A DNA stretch of 64,000 nt from Thalassobius sp050633445 (GTDB lineage: Bacteria > Pseudomonadota > Alphaproteobacteria > Rhodobacterales > Rhodobacteraceae), in the NCBI GenBank assembly GCA_050633445.1, contig JBOEGN010000018.1, positions 1 through 64,000 on the forward strand, written 5' to 3'. Shown piece after piece: positions 14,401-22,990 of the stretch; the first letter of the stretch is position 1, and each line of letters starts with the position of its first letter. Below the pieces are notes generated by a model, which saw only the letters and a program-made list of their open reading frames with translations, ran no database searches and had not been told where the DNA came from. A program made the position numbers and the translations under genes.

Positions 14401-16641
14401 ATGGCCAGTATTGGTAAAATCGCCCGCCGCTCGTTCCTGATCGGATCTGCCGCTATCGTCGGCGGTGTCGCCTTTGGCGTCTACAAGGTCAATCAAACGC
14501 CCGAAAACCCGCTGACCGCAGACGCGGGCGAGGCTGTTCTGAACCCCTATGTTGTGATCGACCAAAACGGCGTCAGTATCGTCACGCCGCGCGCTGAAAT
14601 GGGTCAGGGTATCCACACCACCTTGGCCGCTTTGGTCGCCGAGGAGTTGGACGTAGACATGGCCGATATCCGCACCATGCACGGCCCGCCCGCGCAGGCC
14701 TATTTCAACCAAGCGGTTCTGGGCAGCGCCCTGCCCCTCAAGGAATATTCCAAGAGCAACTTCATGCACAGCGTGTCCGACGCGATGGGCAAGGCGGGCA
14801 AGTTGCTGTCGTTGCAGATCACGGGGGGGTCGACTTCGACCGTTGACGCCTATGAAAAGATGCGTGCAGCCGGTGCCAGCGCCCGCGAAGCGCTGAAACA
14901 GGCCGCCGCAAACCGGTCTGGCGTCGCTTTGTCGCGCCTCAAAACCGGGCAAGGCCACGTGATCCTGCCGGACGGCACCCGGATCAGCTATGTCGATCTG
15001 GCCACTGATGCCGCTGGGGTAGAACCGAAAGACGTGCCGCTGCGCCCCTCTAGCCAGTGGAAAACCCTGGGAAAATCGACGCCGCGTGTTGATATGCTGG
15101 CGAAATCCACCGGCACGGCCACGTTTGGCATTGATGTCCGCGTGGAGGGCATGAAGTTTGCCGCCCTGCGCACCAATCCGCATTTGGACGGGGTGATGAA
15201 AGGCTTTGACGCCTCCGAGGCGTTGGCAATGCAGGGGGTCGAAAAGGTTGTCGATCTGGGCGACGGGATTGCCGTGGTGGCGCGCAACACCTGGATCGCC
15301 ATGCAGGCCGCTGAGTTGGTAGAGATCACCTGGGGCACCGGCCCGCATCCGCAGACGATGGCCGCGATCGACGCCAAAATCGCAGAGGCTTTGGACGGCA
15401 AAGCGAATTCGAAACTACGGGATGACGGCGATGCGGACACCTTGCCTGCTGGCGCTACTGAAATCACTGCAGAATACCACCTGCCCTATCTGGCCCATGC
15501 GACAATGGAGCCGATGAACGCCACAGCGCTGTTTACGGGCGACGCGCTGACCATCTGGGCCGGCAACCAGTCGCCGGTGATCGTGCGCGACAAATGCGCC
15601 AAGATCGCGGGTCTGGACCCCGATCAGGTCGCGGTTCACACCACTTATATGGGCGGTGGTTTTGGTCGGCGCGGCGAGGTCGACTATGCGCAATATGCCA
15701 CCAGCCTGGCTGTGGCGATGAAAGGCACGCCGGTGCAGCTGACCTGGTCGCGAGAGCAGGACATGACCCATGATTTCTATCGCCCCGGTGCGATGGCGCG
15801 GTTCCGTGGGGCCGTAAAGGATGGCAAAGCGGTCCTGTTGGATGGCCAGATCGCCAGTCAGTCGGCCACGGTGCAGGCGGGCGGGCGCATGACGGGCTTG
15901 CCCATGGGCGGACCTGACAAAGTTCTGGTCGAGGGCAGCTTTGATCAGCCCTATCGCATCCCAAATTACCGCGTGCGTGGCTATGTGGCCGATCTGGATC
16001 TACCTGTCGGTTTCTGGCGTTCTGTCGGGGCGTCCTTCAACGGGTTCTTTCACGAATCCTTTATTGATGAACTGGCCCACGCTGCAGGCCGTGACCCGCT
16101 GGAATTCCGGTTAGAGCTGATGGAGCTCGAAGACCCGATTTCAGCCGCCTGCCTGAAGGCCGTGCGTGACATGTCCGGCTGGACCGGCAAAACGCCAGAT
16201 GGCATTGGGCGCGGCGTGGCATTCACCTATTCGTTCGGCACCCCGGTGGCCGAGGTGATCGAGGTCAAACAGACCGAGGATGGCATCAAGATCACCAATG
16301 CCTGGATCGCGGCGGATGTGGGCGTTGCCCTGGACCCGTCGATTGTCCAGGCGCAACTTGAAGGCGGATTGATCTATGGTCTGTCCGCAGCAATCCACGA
16401 GCAGATCACCTTCGAAGAAGGCGCAGTCGAGCAAGTGAACTTCCCTGATTTCGATGCGGTCCGAATGCATAATGTGCCCGCAATCGAAACGCAGATTCTA
16501 CAGAACAAAACGCATATTTCGGGCGTCGGCGAGCCTGGGACACCCCCCTCGAAACCCGCCTTGGCAAATGCGCTGTTTGATCTGACCGGAGAGCGCGCAC
16601 GTAAACTGCCCCTGATCGACCAGTTCGACCTGTTGGCCTAA
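14401..16641 (+). CDS. Molybdopterin-binding large subunit, isoquinoline 1-oxidoreductase beta-like (IorB)
   Basis: This 746-residue protein is the molybdenum subunit of an IorAB-type oxidoreductase that hydroxylates an aromatic heterocycle or oxidises an aldehyde. It has a twin-arginine export motif (ARRSFLIGS) and hydrophobic segment at residues 8-28, the MGQGIHTTLAALVAEEL loop, GGGFGRRGEVDY, and near the C terminus GVGEPGTPPSKPALANAL, containing the catalytic glutamate. Fully assembled with its small subunit it would be exported to the periplasm by Tat. No cytochrome or FAD subunit gene lies next to it. The substrate is unknown. Control is probably by the divergent TetR gene. Confidence 0.91.
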   Translation: MASIGKIARRSFLIGSAAIVGGVAFGVYKVNQTPENPLTADAGEAVLNPYVVIDQNGVSIVTPRAEMGQGIHTTLAALVAEELDVDMADIRTMHGPPAQAYFNQAVLGSALPLKEYSKSNFMHSVSDAMGKAGKLLSLQITGGSTSTVDAYEKMRAAGASAREALKQAAANRSGVALSRLKTGQGHVILPDGTRISYVDLATDAAGVEPKDVPLRPSSQWKTLGKSTPRVDMLAKSTGTATFGIDVRVEGMKFAALRTNPHLDGVMKGFDASEALAMQGVEKVVDLGDGIAVVARNTWIAMQAAELVEITWGTGPHPQTMAAIDAKIAEALDGKANSKLRDDGDADTLPAGATEITAEYHLPYLAHATMEPMNATALFTGDALTIWAGNQSPVIVRDKCAKIAGLDPDQVAVHTTYMGGGFGRRGEVDYAQYATSLAVAMKGTPVQLTWSREQDMTHDFYRPGAMARFRGAVKDGKAVLLDGQIASQSATVQAGGRMTGLPMGGPDKVLVEGSFDQPYRIPNYRVRGYVADLDLPVGFWRSVGASFNGFFHESFIDELAHAAGRDPLEFRLELMELEDPISAACLKAVRDMSGWTGKTPDGIGRGVAFTYSFGTPVAEVIEVKQTEDGIKITNAWIAADVGVALDPSIVQAQLEGGLIYGLSAAIHEQITFEEGAVEQVNFPDFDAVRMHNVPAIETQILQNKTHISGVGEPGTPPSKPALANALFDLTGERARKLPLIDQFDLLA

Positions 16642-16776
16642 GCGAAGCTGGCGCTGCTTCTGCCTTGAAAACTTGCTGATTTGCGGAAATTCACGTAATG
16701 TAAACGCATAGGCCACGATAAAGATGGCGATCAGAGGCAAGTACGGGGGTCTTCCCCCAAAGGCAGGAGCAGTTTC

Positions 16777-19245
16777 ATGCCCACTGGCTATATTGTTAAT
16801 CTCGGCGATGGTTCGCTGGATACGGGCGACTCTTTGGGGACGTCCCCGGTTAGTTTTACCACCGAAACGACGCTTGGGTCGGGCGATGTGACCTTTTCTG
16901 GTACACTGGCTGGACGCGGCGGTGGCCGAGACGTCAGTGACTATAACCTGAACGGCACCTACTACGAAGCCACGGACGGGAATGTGTACTTTGTACCTTC
17001 TGCGCGAATTCGTAGTTTCGACGAGGGCGAGGTGAACAACGCGCCCAGCTATTCGGTGCAACAGCAAGATGGTGTGGTCGACGGAACCGGCGGCGACGAC
17101 CTGATTGATGCCTCTTATGTCGACGGCGACGGTGACCAGGTTGACGACGGCATCGGCACCGGCACAAACGGTATGGGCGACAGTATCGAGGCGCAGGACG
17201 GTGATGACACCGTGCAGGCCGGCGACGGAGACGACTACGTCAGCGGTGGCGGCGGCAGTGACTCGATTGATGGCGGTGCAGGTGACGACACGATCTATGG
17301 CGACAATGTCACCACGGCCACTTCGACCTCGGAATCCCTGAACTGGTCCAGCCAGGGCAGCGATGAAAGCGATATTTCGGGCGGCTTCACCCAAACGACC
17401 GGGGTGATGGACGTCTCGGTTGGGTTTTCGGATGACGGCAGCGCAACCGGATTTACCGTCGAAAGCTCCAGTTCGACCTATGTCGCAAGCGGAGAGAGTT
17501 TTAACGCCAACTCGATGCTGGAACTTCGCGGATCGGGCGGTGGCGATACATCGACCACGACCATTGATTTCACGTCGACCCAGCCCGACAGCTACTCTGA
17601 CAATGTGAATAACCTGTCCTTCCGGATCGGTGACATTGATGGCGTGAACAATGGCTGGCAGGACATCGTGACCATCCGGGCCGTTGACGCGAACGGCGAT
17701 ACCGTCACTGTAGACCTGACCGGAAATGGTGATGACACGGTCGGCAACGGGGTTATTACAGCCAGCCTGAGCAATGACAGTTACTCTTCCGAAGACGGCT
17801 CGGTTCTGGTGGAAATCTCGGGGCCGGTTCAGTCGCTCGAGATTGACTATGACAACGGGCATTCGAGTGGTCAGATCCTGCTTGTCACGGACGTGCATTT
17901 CGACACGATCCCGGTCGAGGCTGGTGACGATACGATTTCTGGTGGCCAAGGCAACGACCTGATCTATGGCGAAGACGGGGATGACAGCCTGAGCGGGGAC
18001 GCAGGCAGTGACACGCTTGTCGGCGGAGACGGCCAAGACACACTCTCGGGCGGGGCTGATGGCGACAGTATCAGCGGCGGAGACGGCATGGATTTCGTGG
18101 ACTACAGCGGGTCGTCCGCTGGGGTCGACGTTGACCTGGACGCGAATACCGCCAGCGGCGGGGACGCCACAGGCGACACTCTGGCCGGGGGTCTGGACGG
18201 GATCATCGGCTCGGATTGGGACGATACGCTGACCGGCTATGACGTGCAGGGAACGGACAACGGAGTCGACTGGACCAACGTGTTTTATGGCCGCGGCGGC
18301 GACGACATTCTGGACGGCGCGGGCAGTGACGACAGCCTGTACGGCGGCACTGGCGACGACACCCTCATCGGCGGAGAGGGCGCTGACGTTCTTTCAGGCG
18401 GCGACGACGATGACCTACTACAAGTTGGCAGCGGAGATACCGCAACAGGCGGCAGCGGCGACGATACGTTCGAGCTGGACGAGGATTGGTTGGGCGGCGG
18501 CAGCATCTCGATCGAAGGGGGGGAAACCGGCGAGACTCTGGGCGACACCTTAGATTTCGCGGGCCTGCTGAACGGCGACGGCGTAACGTATACCAATACA
18601 GTGGATCAGGGTGGCGGGCTCAGCGGCTATGCGACGCTGGTCGATGGCACGGTGGTGAATTTCGAGAATATCGAAAATGTCATCATTTGCTTCAAGGCGG
18701 GCACGCAGATCACTACGCCATTTGGTCCGCGCCGGATCGAGGAATTGCGCCCCGGTGATCTGGTCATCACACGCGACAATGGCGTGCAACCCATCCGCTG
18801 GGCGGGGCGCCGAACGGTCAACGGAACCGGTGATTTTGCCCCCATTCGTTTTGCCCCGGGCACGGTTGGAAATGCGCGCGCACTGCTGGTTTCTCCTCAA
18901 CACCGCATGCTGATGCGGTCGTCTAACGTGAATTTGCTGTTCAACACGGCCGAAGCATTCGTCGCCGCGCGGCATCTGATCAACGGGAAATCGATCAGGC
19001 AAGTCGAGAAGGACAGCATTGACTATGTGCATATCCTGTTCGACCGCCACGAGGTGATCTTCGCAGAAGGTGCCGAAAGCGAAAGCTTCCATCCAGGCCG
19101 ACACGGGTTGCACGGGATCATGGATTACGCGCGCGAAGAACTGTTCGCGATTTTCCCAGAACTACGCTCTGACCCCGAAAGCTATGGCGACACAGCGCGC
19201 CCCTGTTTGAAAGAGTTCGAGGCAAAATTGCTGCAATCGGCCTAA
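16777..19245 (+). CDS. RTX calcium-binding protein with C-terminal Hint domain
   Basis: This 822-residue acidic protein has two blocks of RTX nonapeptides (GGxGxDxUx), at residues about 95-180 and 380-560, e.g. GGAGDDTIYG, GGTGDDTLIGG, separated by a beta-rich domain of about 190 residues (186-375) rich in Ser, Thr and Asp. The C-terminal 185 residues are a Hint (hedgehog/intein-like, Hint_2) domain starting at Cys638 (ICFKAGTQITTPFG), with RPGDLVITRDNG and VSPQHRMLM. RTX proteins fold on binding calcium after export by type I secretion; there is no signal peptide. The Hint Cys would allow self-processing or attachment. No T1SS genes lie nearby. The RBS AGGCAGGAG precedes ATG. Confidence 0.9.
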   Translation: MPTGYIVNLGDGSLDTGDSLGTSPVSFTTETTLGSGDVTFSGTLAGRGGGRDVSDYNLNGTYYEATDGNVYFVPSARIRSFDEGEVNNAPSYSVQQQDGVVDGTGGDDLIDASYVDGDGDQVDDGIGTGTNGMGDSIEAQDGDDTVQAGDGDDYVSGGGGSDSIDGGAGDDTIYGDNVTTATSTSESLNWSSQGSDESDISGGFTQTTGVMDVSVGFSDDGSATGFTVESSSSTYVASGESFNANSMLELRGSGGGDTSTTTIDFTSTQPDSYSDNVNNLSFRIGDIDGVNNGWQDIVTIRAVDANGDTVTVDLTGNGDDTVGNGVITASLSNDSYSSEDGSVLVEISGPVQSLEIDYDNGHSSGQILLVTDVHFDTIPVEAGDDTISGGQGNDLIYGEDGDDSLSGDAGSDTLVGGDGQDTLSGGADGDSISGGDGMDFVDYSGSSAGVDVDLDANTASGGDATGDTLAGGLDGIIGSDWDDTLTGYDVQGTDNGVDWTNVFYGRGGDDILDGAGSDDSLYGGTGDDTLIGGEGADVLSGGDDDDLLQVGSGDTATGGSGDDTFELDEDWLGGGSISIEGGETGETLGDTLDFAGLLNGDGVTYTNTVDQGGGLSGYATLVDGTVVNFENIENVIICFKAGTQITTPFGPRRIEELRPGDLVITRDNGVQPIRWAGRRTVNGTGDFAPIRFAPGTVGNARALLVSPQHRMLMRSSNVNLLFNTAEAFVAARHLINGKSIRQVEKDSIDYVHILFDRHEVIFAEGAESESFHPGRHGLHGIMDYAREELFAIFPELRSDPESYGDTARPCLKEFEAKLLQSA

Positions 19246-19247
19246 GG

Positions 19248-20024
19248 TCAGGCCGTCCGCAACATCCCTTGCTTCTTGCCCGCCGACCAGGCCCGCACAG
19301 CGTCCCCAAAGGCTGTAAACAAAGGACGCGAGACCGGATCATTCGCCGCATCCCATTCTGGATGCCACTGCACGGAATAGGTAAAGCCTTTGGCGCCCTC
19401 GACATAAATGGCCTCGGGGGTGTCATCTGGGGCGTAACCGTCAATCACGATCCGTGCACCGGCGGATTTGATCCCCTGCCCGTGCAGCGTATTTGTCATC
19501 ACTTCTTGCGCGCCCATCAGCTGGTGGAATTTCCCACCCTCGCTGAAACTGACCTTGTGGCGCAGCGCAAATTTCTCTTCCAGCGTGCCGTCAGGCGGCA
19601 TTCTGTGGTTCATCCGCCCCGGAAGATCGCGAATTTCGGGATACAAAGAGCCACCCATCGCCACGTTCACCTCTTGAAAACCACGGCAAATCCCCAAGAA
19701 GGGTTGGCCGCGTTCAACACAGGCCCGCACCAATGGCAATGTGATCGCATCACGATTCCGGTCGAAATCTCCATGCGCGTCGGTCGGCGCTTCGCCATAT
19801 TCCTCTGGGTGCACATTGGGGCGCCCGCCGGTCAAAACAAAACCGTCGCAAGCCTCCATTAATTCATCGACACTGACAAACCGAGGGTCCGGCGCAATCA
19901 GCACCGGCAAGCATCCCGAAACACAGGACACGGCCTCGGTATTCATCAGGCCACTGGCGTGAACCTGATACGTCTCGTGGATGACGTGGTGATTACCGAT
20001 AATGCCGACAATGGGACGGGTCAT
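19248..20024 (-). CDS. Gamma-glutamyl-gamma-aminobutyrate hydrolase family (peptidase C26)
   Basis: A 258-residue class I glutamine-amidotransferase-fold hydrolase of the PuuD type, which cleaves gamma-glutamyl amides in polyamine breakdown. Catalytic residues are visible: Cys in FLGICRGFQE, and the His-Glu pair in QWHPEWDA. The usual GFVLTGGRPNVHPEEYG segment that sits ahead of the nucleophile is present. The stop of the RTX/Hint gene lies 2 bases away on the other strand, so the two genes converge with no terminator between them. No puu operon partner is adjacent, so the substrate is left open. Confidence 0.88.
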   Translation of the reverse strand: MTRPIVGIIGNHHVIHETYQVHASGLMNTEAVSCVSGCLPVLIAPDPRFVSVDELMEACDGFVLTGGRPNVHPEEYGEAPTDAHGDFDRNRDAITLPLVRACVERGQPFLGICRGFQEVNVAMGGSLYPEIRDLPGRMNHRMPPDGTLEEKFALRHKVSFSEGGKFHQLMGAQEVMTNTLHGQGIKSAGARIVIDGYAPDDTPEAIYVEGAKGFTYSVQWHPEWDAANDPVSRPLFTAFGDAVRAWSAGKKQGMLRTA

Positions 20025-20143
20025 AACGCGCCTTTTTCAAACCTTCATCGCACAGAATATATGCATCCTGCCTGCGACAAAACAAGAAACCTGCGCAGCA
20101 ATGCACATTGACCCGGCGTATGCACACCGTTTTGGCACCAAGA

Positions 20144-20572
20144 TCAAGCCTCGCCAAACAGTCCTGCGGCCTCGATCCCGGCCAGCGCTGCACTGGCATC
20201 GTTGTCCGACGTATCGCCCGTAACGCCCACGGCGCCGACGATAACGCCCTTTTTATTGCGCACCAGCACACCGCCAGGAACAGGCACGACATTGCCCCCA
20301 TACACCCCTGCCAACGCAGTCATGAAATAGGGTTGCTGTTCCGCCCGCGCCATCTGCGCCTTGCCCGGCATTCCCAGCATTACAGTGCCATAAGCTTTGC
20401 CATGTGCGATGGCAAACCGACCTGGCGCAGCGCCCTCGCCCCGCTCGAACGCGATCACGTTGCCGCCCGCATCCAACACCACTGTGCTTAGCGGTTTGAG
20501 GTCCATTTCCCGGCCCACGTCGAACACTTTGCGGATGATCGTACGGGCTTTTCTAAGTGATAAGTCGGCCAT
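20144..20572 (-). CDS. glcG: GlcG/HbpS family protein
   Basis: This 142-residue protein belongs to the GlcG/HbpS (DUF336) family: STVVLDAGGNVIAFERGEGAAPGRFAIAHGKAYG and the glycine-rich PVPGGVLVRNKKGVIVGAVGVTGDTSDND are diagnostic. Members bind haem or cobalamin-type ligands or have unknown roles, and glcG is frequent in glycolate operons. It lies 59 bases downstream of malate synthase G on the same strand, which fits a glycolate/glyoxylate role. The molecular function is not established. Confidence 0.85.
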   Translation of the reverse strand: MADLSLRKARTIIRKVFDVGREMDLKPLSTVVLDAGGNVIAFERGEGAAPGRFAIAHGKAYGTVMLGMPGKAQMARAEQQPYFMTALAGVYGGNVVPVPGGVLVRNKKGVIVGAVGVTGDTSDNDASAALAGIEAAGLFGEA

Positions 20573-20631
20573 TTGAGTATCCTGTTACGAGTTCACAAAT
20601 TGAGCGGGCCAGCAGGCCCCACCCAACCGTA

Positions 20632-22788
20632 TCAATCACTGGCTTTCAATTCCAGACGACGTTGATGCAAAACGGGTTCGGTATAGCCGCTGGGCTGGAC
20701 CCGTCCTTTGAACACCAGATCGCAGGCCGCCTGAAAGGCAATTCCGTCAAAATCGGGGGCCATCGGCCGGTACGACGGATCGCCAGCATTCTGACGGTCA
20801 ACCACGGCGGCCATCTTGCGCATGGCCTCCATGACACGGGCCTCTGAGACAACGCCATGATGCAGCCAATTGGCCAGCGCCTGGCTTGAGATCCGACAGG
20901 TCGCGCGGTCCTCCATCAAGCCCACATCATTGAGGTCTGGCACTTTCGAGCACCCGACCCCCTGATCAACCCAGCGGACCACATAGCCCAGAATGCCTTG
21001 CGCATTATTCTCGATTTCATGGACGATTTCCTGGTCGCTAAAGTTCCGCCCCTTGGCCACCGGAATGGTCAGCAGATCATCCAAACTGCCCCGCGGACCA
21101 GTGGCCTTGATCTCGGCCTGACGGGCCAGAACATCGACCGAGTGATAATGCGTGGCGTGCAGCGTGGCGGCGGTGGGCGATGGAACCCAGGCACAGTTCG
21201 CGCCCGACATCGGGTGGCTGATCTTGGCCTCCAGCATGTCAGCCATCAGGTCGGGCATCGCCCACATCCCCTTGCCGATCTGAGCCTTGCCCTGCAACCC
21301 GCAGGCCAGCCCGATATCGACGTTGCGATCCTCGTAGGACTGAATCCATGGCGTCGATTTCATCTCGCCCTTGGGCAGGAAAGGCCCGGCCTCCATTGAG
21401 GTATGAATCTCATCCCCGGTCCGGTCCAGAAAACCAGTATTGATAAAGGCCACCCGATGCTTGGCCGCACGGATACATTCCTTGAGGTTGGCCGAGGTGC
21501 GGCGTTCTTCGTCCATGATGCCCAGTTTCACGGTATATTGCGGCAAACCAAGGATCTCTTCGACCATCGAGAAAATCTCGTCCGCAAAGGCAACCTCTTG
21601 GGGGCCGTGCATTTTGGGTTTCACCACATAGACCGATCCGGTGATGGAATTGCGCATCCCATCCGTTTTCCGCAAGTCATGCATGGCGATCAGCGTGGTG
21701 CAAAGCGCATCCATCAGCCCCTCGCCAATTTCCAGACCGTCGCGGTCAAGCACAGCGGGGTTGGTCATCAGATGCCCCACATTTCGCACCAGCATCAGGC
21801 TGCGGCATTTGACCAGCAAGGGCGCGCCATCGGGGTCGGTATAGGTGAAATCACCGTACATCTGCCGGGTGATCGTCTGACCGCCCTTTTCAAAGGTCTC
21901 GGCCAAGTCACCCTTCATCAAACCCAGCCAGTTGCCATAGGCCAGCACCTTGTCGGCGGCATCCACGGCGGCGACGCTGTCCTCGCAATCCATGATGGCG
22001 GACATAGCGGATTCAAGGTTAACACTGGCAATGCCTGCGGGGTCAGTCTCGCCAATCTGGTTGTCAGGATTAACCAAGATTTCAATGCCCAGACCGTTGT
22101 TTTTGAATAGGAACATTCCCCAGTCGCCGGTCTCTGCATGGCCCGCATACTGCGCCGCGTCCTGTAAAGAAACCGGGGTGCCTTTGACCTCTAAAGCCAG
22201 TGCATGGCCGTCGATGGCCAGCCGATCAACATCCGCCCAAGAGGCATCTTTCAACGGCAGCGTCCTGTCCAGAAACGCCTTGGCCCGGGCAATGACCCGC
22301 GCGCCCCGATCGGTGTCATAGGCTCCGCCCACAGGTAAATCGCCCAGCGCATCGGTGCCGTACAGCGCATCATAGAGCGAGCCCCAACGCGCATTGGCGG
22401 CGTTCAGCGCAAAGCGCGCATTCGTGATCGGCACCACCAATTGCGGACCGGGGACCGAGGCAATCTCGGGGTCGACATTTTGCGTCTCAATTTGAAAATC
22501 GGGCCCTTCGGGGACAAGGTATCCGATCTCTGTTAAGAAGAGTTGATAGGCGTCGCTATCATGCGCCTGGCCGCGTCGCGCAATGTGCCAGCCATCCACT
22601 TTCTGCTGCAATTCCTCGCGTTTTTGCAGAAGCTCGCGGTTTTTCGGCCCCAGCTCGTGCGTGATGCGCGACAGTCCAGCCCAAAAATCGTCAGATGAGA
22701 CACCTGTATCGGGCAATGCCTCACGCTCGATGAACGCCACCAGTTCCGGCGCGACGCGCAGCCCGTATTTGTCGATGCGATTGGTCAT
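20632..22788 (-). CDS. glcB: Malate synthase G
   Basis: This 718-residue enzyme condenses glyoxylate with acetyl-CoA to malate, feeding two-carbon compounds into the TCA cycle. The length and motifs are those of isoform G: AGPFLPKGEMKSTPWI, GMWAMPDLMADMLEAKI, HPMSGANCAWVPSPTAA and THYHSVDV. The frame extends to 22854, but homologues start MTNRIDKYGL, here ATG 22788, preceded by AGGGG. It is likely cotranscribed with glcG, and divergent from pepN. Confidence 0.96.
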   Translation of the reverse strand: MTNRIDKYGLRVAPELVAFIEREALPDTGVSSDDFWAGLSRITHELGPKNRELLQKREELQQKVDGWHIARRGQAHDSDAYQLFLTEIGYLVPEGPDFQIETQNVDPEIASVPGPQLVVPITNARFALNAANARWGSLYDALYGTDALGDLPVGGAYDTDRGARVIARAKAFLDRTLPLKDASWADVDRLAIDGHALALEVKGTPVSLQDAAQYAGHAETGDWGMFLFKNNGLGIEILVNPDNQIGETDPAGIASVNLESAMSAIMDCEDSVAAVDAADKVLAYGNWLGLMKGDLAETFEKGGQTITRQMYGDFTYTDPDGAPLLVKCRSLMLVRNVGHLMTNPAVLDRDGLEIGEGLMDALCTTLIAMHDLRKTDGMRNSITGSVYVVKPKMHGPQEVAFADEIFSMVEEILGLPQYTVKLGIMDEERRTSANLKECIRAAKHRVAFINTGFLDRTGDEIHTSMEAGPFLPKGEMKSTPWIQSYEDRNVDIGLACGLQGKAQIGKGMWAMPDLMADMLEAKISHPMSGANCAWVPSPTAATLHATHYHSVDVLARQAEIKATGPRGSLDDLLTIPVAKGRNFSDQEIVHEIENNAQGILGYVVRWVDQGVGCSKVPDLNDVGLMEDRATCRISSQALANWLHHGVVSEARVMEAMRKMAAVVDRQNAGDPSYRPMAPDFDGIAFQAACDLVFKGRVQPSGYTEPVLHQRRLELKASD

Positions 22789-22857
22789 TGCGATCCCCCT
22801 TGGTCGGCCATGCTCTTGTTCCTGAATAGAGCGGAAGTTTCCTATAGGCAACAAGTG

Positions 22858-22876
22858 TGGTCAAATCTTTTTACCA
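22858..22876. promoter_or_regulatory. Weak dyad TGGT-N11-ACCA upstream of glcB
   Basis: TGGT at 22858-22861 and ACCA at 22873-22876 in the glcB/pepN divergent region. GntR/FadR-family regulators bind TGGT...ACCA, but with a much shorter spacer, so this is only suggestive. Confidence 0.2.
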
Positions 22877-22990
22877 ATTTCAGCCAAGCTGCTTCAAATT
22901 TTGGCGAATAATCAAACCGAGCCGTGGCCCATTGAAGCCCGTCGCCGTTCCTCCTACGGTCAGCGCCAAACGAACCATGCCGAGGCCCCG

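Noticed and set aside
13900..15348. 482-codon minus-strand ORF over iorA/iorB
   Set aside because: Antisense shadow of the molybdoenzyme genes, which match known families over their entire length.
16498..18036. 512-codon minus-strand ORF over the RTX repeats
   Set aside because: It mirrors the repetitive GGxGxD coding; its Val/Ala/Asp-rich pattern is an antisense artefact.
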